Assembly (NCBI GenBank): GCA_016789485.1
Contig: JAEURE010000123.1
Location: 1 to 7,570 of the forward strand
Length of the DNA stretch: 7,570 nucleotides
From: Anaerolineales bacterium
GTDB lineage: Bacteria > Chloroflexota > Anaerolineae > Anaerolineales > Villigracilaceae
Reading direction: 5' to 3'
Shown in pieces: positions 5,027 to 7,570 of this stretch. Each line of letters begins with the position of its first letter. The first letter of the stretch is position 1. Both the position numbers and the translations under genes were made by a program. Under the pieces are notes generated by a model that saw only the letters and a list, made by a program, of their open reading frames with translations, searched no databases and had not been told where the DNA came from.

Positions 5027-5932
5027 TTATTTCAAGTGTTGGTCAAGAAAATCCAACACCTTATTTACATTTTTGACCAGCTCAAACTTACGGTCACCAT
5101 GCCCTGCCCCTTCGATAAGTTCAAGATAAACTCTTTCATCCCCAGCGATCTGCCGAACCTTTGCGGCGAAGTTTACCGATTGCTGGTGCGGCACAATATC
5201 ATCCAATTTGCCATGCTGAATGAAGAAAGGCGGAACATCAGGGTGGATATAGGTTTCAGGATTGGCGGAGCGAACCAGGTCTGGGATGAGCGTAATCTTG
5301 TTTCCGAGAAGCAGGGACTCAGGCGAGTTTGAGCCGCTGTGATCTTCCTCCTCACCATGCGCCAAACCAGACTCCGCGAGTTGCTCATCCATCTTGAGAA
5401 AATCTGTTGGCGGGAACCAAGCCACTACGGCTTGTACATGGCTGGGTTGTTCGGCGTTGCCAAGACTCAGATCATCCACTTCTGGAACATGCGTGGAAAC
5501 GCCTGCCATCAACGATTGATAACCGCCCGCTGAGCCGCCCCATGTGGCGATCTTGTTTGGATCAAAAAGATATTGACTGGCATTCGCCCGAATCCAACGG
5601 ATAGCGGCTTTGATATCGTGAATCAGTTTTGGAAATTTTGCCTCGCCACTCATGCGATAGTTGACCCCGACCACACAATAGCCGCGCTTCAATGCTCGCA
5701 GCATGGGAGTTAGCTGCACATCACGCTTATCGCCGCCCATGAACGCGCCACCATGAATGGAAACGATGACGGGGAAAGGACCATCTCCATCGTCGGGCCA
5801 GTAAATATCCAGCTTTTGCGCTTCAGATAGATTTGCATACGGAAGATCGAACATCTTTCGTTTGATATGATCTGTCTTTGCTGGCGGTATTACAAATGGA
5901 ACTGCATAGTGTGCTTCTTTTTCGTCACTCAT
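5027..5932 (-). CDS. Alpha/beta-hydrolase, HSL/Aes-type carboxylesterase
   Basis: The 301-residue protein has the order of an alpha/beta-hydrolase esterase. VIVSIHGGAF (55-64) supplies the HGG oxyanion hole, and GVNYRMS (89-95) is a common strand-loop of the COG0657 (Aes/BD-FAE) group. GGSAGG (132-137) holds nucleophile S134, HGKLDDIVP (240-248) offers acid D244, and GAGHGD (275-280) holds H278. No signal peptide is visible, so the substrate would be hydrolysed in the cytoplasm after import. Related enzymes cut acetyl, feruloyl or other short esters from sugars and aromatics. Placed after an RbsAC-type transporter and before a ring-cleavage module, it may free an aromatic acid or sugar from an imported ester (inference). 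It is not closely like the C-C bond hydrolases of meta-cleavage routes, which lack the HGGA motif. AGGAAG lies 6 bases before the ATG. Confidence 0.85.
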   Translation of the reverse strand: MSDEKEAHYAVPFVIPPAKTDHIKRKMFDLPYANLSEAQKLDIYWPDDGDGPFPVIVSIHGGAFMGGDKRDVQLTPMLRALKRGYCVVGVNYRMSGEAKFPKLIHDIKAAIRWIRANASQYLFDPNKIATWGGSAGGYQSLMAGVSTHVPEVDDLSLGNAEQPSHVQAVVAWFPPTDFLKMDEQLAESGLAHGEEEDHSGSNSPESLLLGNKITLIPDLVRSANPETYIHPDVPPFFIQHGKLDDIVPHQQSVNFAAKVRQIAGDERVYLELIEGAGHGDRKFELVKNVNKVLDFLDQHLK

Positions 5933-5947
5933 GATATCTTCCTCTTT

Positions 5948-6151
5948 TTATTTGGACATCATCTTTGTAACAATATCTACCGCCATGCTTCCGACAAACA
6001 TGCCGATCAGCCCAACCAGACCGGCAAGATCATGTGGAACGGGAACCGTGATTTTCAGCGATCGAAACAAGGCGGCAATCACCATGCCAGCGATGAAAGC
6101 AATCATCAAGACCGCCATATTATTTTTCTTCCTTTCATTTTTTTCTTCCAT
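5948..6151 (-). CDS. Small XapX/DUF1427-like membrane protein
   Basis: The 67-residue protein has a charged N-terminus (MEEKNERKKNN) and two hydrophobic helices at about 12-29 and 42-61. Between them a TVPVPHDLAG turn leads into LVGLIGMFVG. This 'VPxPxxLAGxxGxxGxFxG' pattern matches the short DUF1427/XapX family, named from the E. coli xanthosine operon and without a settled function. GAGG stands 6 bases before the chosen ATG, next to the permease stop; M12 is an alternative start. The gene sits between a sugar-type permease and an esterase, so an accessory membrane role in uptake is plausible but unproven. Confidence 0.75.
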   Translation of the reverse strand: MEEKNERKKNNMAVLMIAFIAGMVIAALFRSLKITVPVPHDLAGLVGLIGMFVGSMAVDIVTKMMSK

Positions 6152-6160
6152 ATGAACCCT

Positions 6161-7147
6161 CTAGGCAGCGACGCGAGCAACCGTCTTTTTAGCCTGGCGG
6201 TTTTTCTGATACACATCAAAGGCAACTGCGATCAAAAGAACAGCGCCTTTTACCACCTGTTGTGAAAAATCTGGGAAGGTAGCCAGTTGCATGGCATTGT
6301 TTAACACACCGATGATCAACATGCCCACCATCAAACCAAAAACATTACCTTCTCCGCCTTTGAAACTGACTCCACCTAAAAGCGCAGCAGTGAGGCAGTC
6401 AAACTCAAGTCCCTGGCCGGTAATGGTCTGACCGGCAAATACTCGCGACAGCAGTAGAACCGTTGTGATCGCTGAAATAAAACCGCTGATCATGAACAAA
6501 ACTACTTTCGTTCTATTGATATTTACACCTGCCAGGCGGGCGGCTTCTTCATTGCCACCCAGTGCAAATATTTGCCGCCCAAAGTAGGTCTTGGTCAGGA
6601 TGAAAGCACCGAGCAATGCTACAAGAATCATAACAATGACCGGCACGGGGATTTCCCATACATATCCCTGCCCAAACCAGCGGAAGGAATCCGGAAATCC
6701 CATGATATTCCTGGATTGATTAATAATGTACCCCATGCCCTTGAATATTGCGGAAGTCCCCAATGTGATAATCAACGGATGGATATTGAGTTTTATGCAG
6801 AGGAACCCATTGATCACCCCCAACCCGGTTCCGACCAGCAGAATCAGGGAGATTGCGACTGTGGGTGGCAGTTTCCAATCGACCATCATGATCGCCAAAA
6901 GGACATTACTAAACACAATCTGGGAGCCGATGGAGAGATCAATACCGCCGCCGATCATCACGAACATCAATCCAACGGCACTAATCCCAGCAAATGAGAT
7001 TTGGCGAATCAAGGTACGAAGATTGCCAAAGGTCATGAAATTCGGCGCAATGAATGTAAACAGAAGCACCAAAAAGATCAGAACCAGGAAAGGCACATTC
7101 TTTTGCAGGGTTGCCCCTAACCTGGCGCTAAATTGATTATTACTCAT
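6161..7147 (-). CDS. RbsC-type ABC transporter permease
   Basis: The 328-residue, highly hydrophobic protein belongs to the BPD_transp_2 (RbsC/XylH/AraH) family of carbohydrate-uptake CUT2 permeases. Visible marks are VMIGGGIDLSIGS (a conserved cytoplasmic-side segment about residues 63-75), PLIITLGTSAIFKGMGYI, FALGGNEEAARLAGV (the EAA-like coupling segment that contacts the ATPase) and AALLGGVSFKGGEG near the C-terminus. Eight to ten transmembrane segments are expected. I start at the ATG at 7147 because GGAGG lies 8 bases before it; a TTG five codons earlier would overlap that site. It follows the ATPase gene by 18 bases. In CUT2 systems the permease forms a homodimer with one fused double-domain ATPase and a periplasmic or lipid-anchored binding protein, which is not in the window. 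Sugar or sugar-like ligands are usual, but specificity cannot be read from it. Confidence 0.92.
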   Translation of the reverse strand: MSNNQFSARLGATLQKNVPFLVLIFLVLLFTFIAPNFMTFGNLRTLIRQISFAGISAVGLMFVMIGGGIDLSIGSQIVFSNVLLAIMMVDWKLPPTVAISLILLVGTGLGVINGFLCIKLNIHPLIITLGTSAIFKGMGYIINQSRNIMGFPDSFRWFGQGYVWEIPVPVIVMILVALLGAFILTKTYFGRQIFALGGNEEAARLAGVNINRTKVVLFMISGFISAITTVLLLSRVFAGQTITGQGLEFDCLTAALLGGVSFKGGEGNVFGLMVGMLIIGVLNNAMQLATFPDFSQQVVKGAVLLIAVAFDVYQKNRQAKKTVARVAA

Positions 7148-7165
7148 TGTTAATTCCTCCAAAAG

Positions 7166-7570
7166 TTAATGGATCCCCGATGCAAGGTCGAGAATATAAT
7201 GCTGATTGAAATTCTCTTTTTGGACTTCCCCAGCCAATTCCCCTTCGCACAAGACAATGATCCGATCCGACATGCCCAATAGTTCTTCCATATCAGAAGA
7301 GATCATCAAAATCGCAATTCCACTCTCAGCCAATTCAGTCATCAGATGATAAATCTCCTGTTTGGCGCCAACATCGATCCCACGGGTGGGTTCATCAAAG
7401 ATCAAAATGTCCGACTCGGCAGCCAACGATTTGGCAAGCACCACTTTCTGTTGATTGCCACCACTCAGATTGATCACCTGCTGCAATAAACTGGGAGTTT
7501 TTATATTAATACGTTCTTTGTATTTCTGCGCGATCTCATCTTCTTTTTTCGTATTAACCACGCTGTATTT
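7166..7570 (-). CDS. RbsA-type sugar ABC transporter ATPase, C-terminal part
   Basis: This partial gene of 134 codons is open to the right edge (reading KYSVVNTKKEDE at the edge) and stops at TAA 7168-7166. It is the end of the second nucleotide-binding domain of an RbsA/MglA/XylG protein, normally about 500 residues. The region KTPSLLQQVINLSGGNQQK carries the ABC signature, DILIFDEPTRGIDVGAK the Walker B, catalytic Glu and D-loop, and ISSDMEELLGMSDRI has Ser instead of the switch His, as is usual in the C-terminal domain of these fused ATPases. A GTG at 7561 is internal and not the start. It energises uptake with the permease encoded 18 bases downstream. The operon promoter, the first ATPase domain and probably the binding protein lie beyond the window. 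Confidence 0.92.
   Translation of the reverse strand, partial: KYSVVNTKKEDEIAQKYKERINIKTPSLLQQVINLSGGNQQKVVLAKSLAAESDILIFDEPTRGIDVGAKQEIYHLMTELAESGIAILMISSDMEELLGMSDRIIVLCEGELAGEVQKENFNQHYILDLASGIH

Noticed and set aside
6572..7136. Two plus-strand open frames opposite the permease
   Set aside because: They are antisense to conserved transmembrane and coupling motifs of the RbsC-type protein.

Overview
The window looks like an accessory region of a bacterial chromosome, most plausibly a Chloroflexota (Anaerolineae-type) genome or metagenome-assembled genome. That placement is from remembered resemblance of the proteins, not from a search. It falls into two parts that converge on an almost gene-free gap.

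Left part (1-1121): a minus-strand ArsR-family regulator with a Cys-Val-Cys metalloid motif runs off the left edge. Divergent from it is a wreck of a respiratory locus: the first two thirds of a DMSO-reductase-type 4Fe-4S subunit (344-718), about 78 codons of a PhnD-type oxyanion-binding domain (703-954), and the C-terminal LuxR helix-turn-helix of a response regulator (936-1121). All three lie on the plus strand and switch frame abruptly at two sharp junctions near 701-711 and 931-942. This is either a decayed operon or an assembly collapse.

Middle (1122-1552): no intact gene. It holds a strong hairpin suited to a terminator between convergent units (1323-1358), a possible minus-strand gene remnant (1138-1290) and a long inverted repeat (1416-1494).

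Right part (1553-7570): one long, tightly packed minus-strand operon. In transcription order it encodes the second half of an RbsA-type sugar ABC ATPase (cut by the window edge), an RbsC-type permease, a 67-residue XapX/DUF1427-like membrane protein, an HGGA/GxSxG alpha/beta-hydrolase, a beta-hydroxyacid dehydrogenase-like protein with a DUF1932-type C-terminus, a GalB-like PIG-L family protein, an RraA/CHA-aldolase-family protein, a type I extradiol dioxygenase and a 5-carboxymethyl-2-hydroxymuconate isomerase (CHMI)-type tautomerase. Three successive 4-base ATGA overlaps link the dehydrogenase, PIG-L, RraA and dioxygenase genes.

Read together (inference), the operon imports a sugar-like or glycosylated compound, de-esterifies it, opens an aromatic or aromatic-like ring by meta cleavage, tautomerises and hydrates the product, and splits it by an aldolase to central metabolites. 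The combination is not a textbook pathway: the dioxygenase and tautomerase resemble catechol/homoprotocatechuate enzymes, whereas the hydratase and aldolase resemble those of gallate/protocatechuate 4,5-cleavage. The dioxygenase also has Tyr where the family normally has its catalytic His. No aldehyde dehydrogenase or decarboxylase lies in the window, and the operon promoter is off the right edge.
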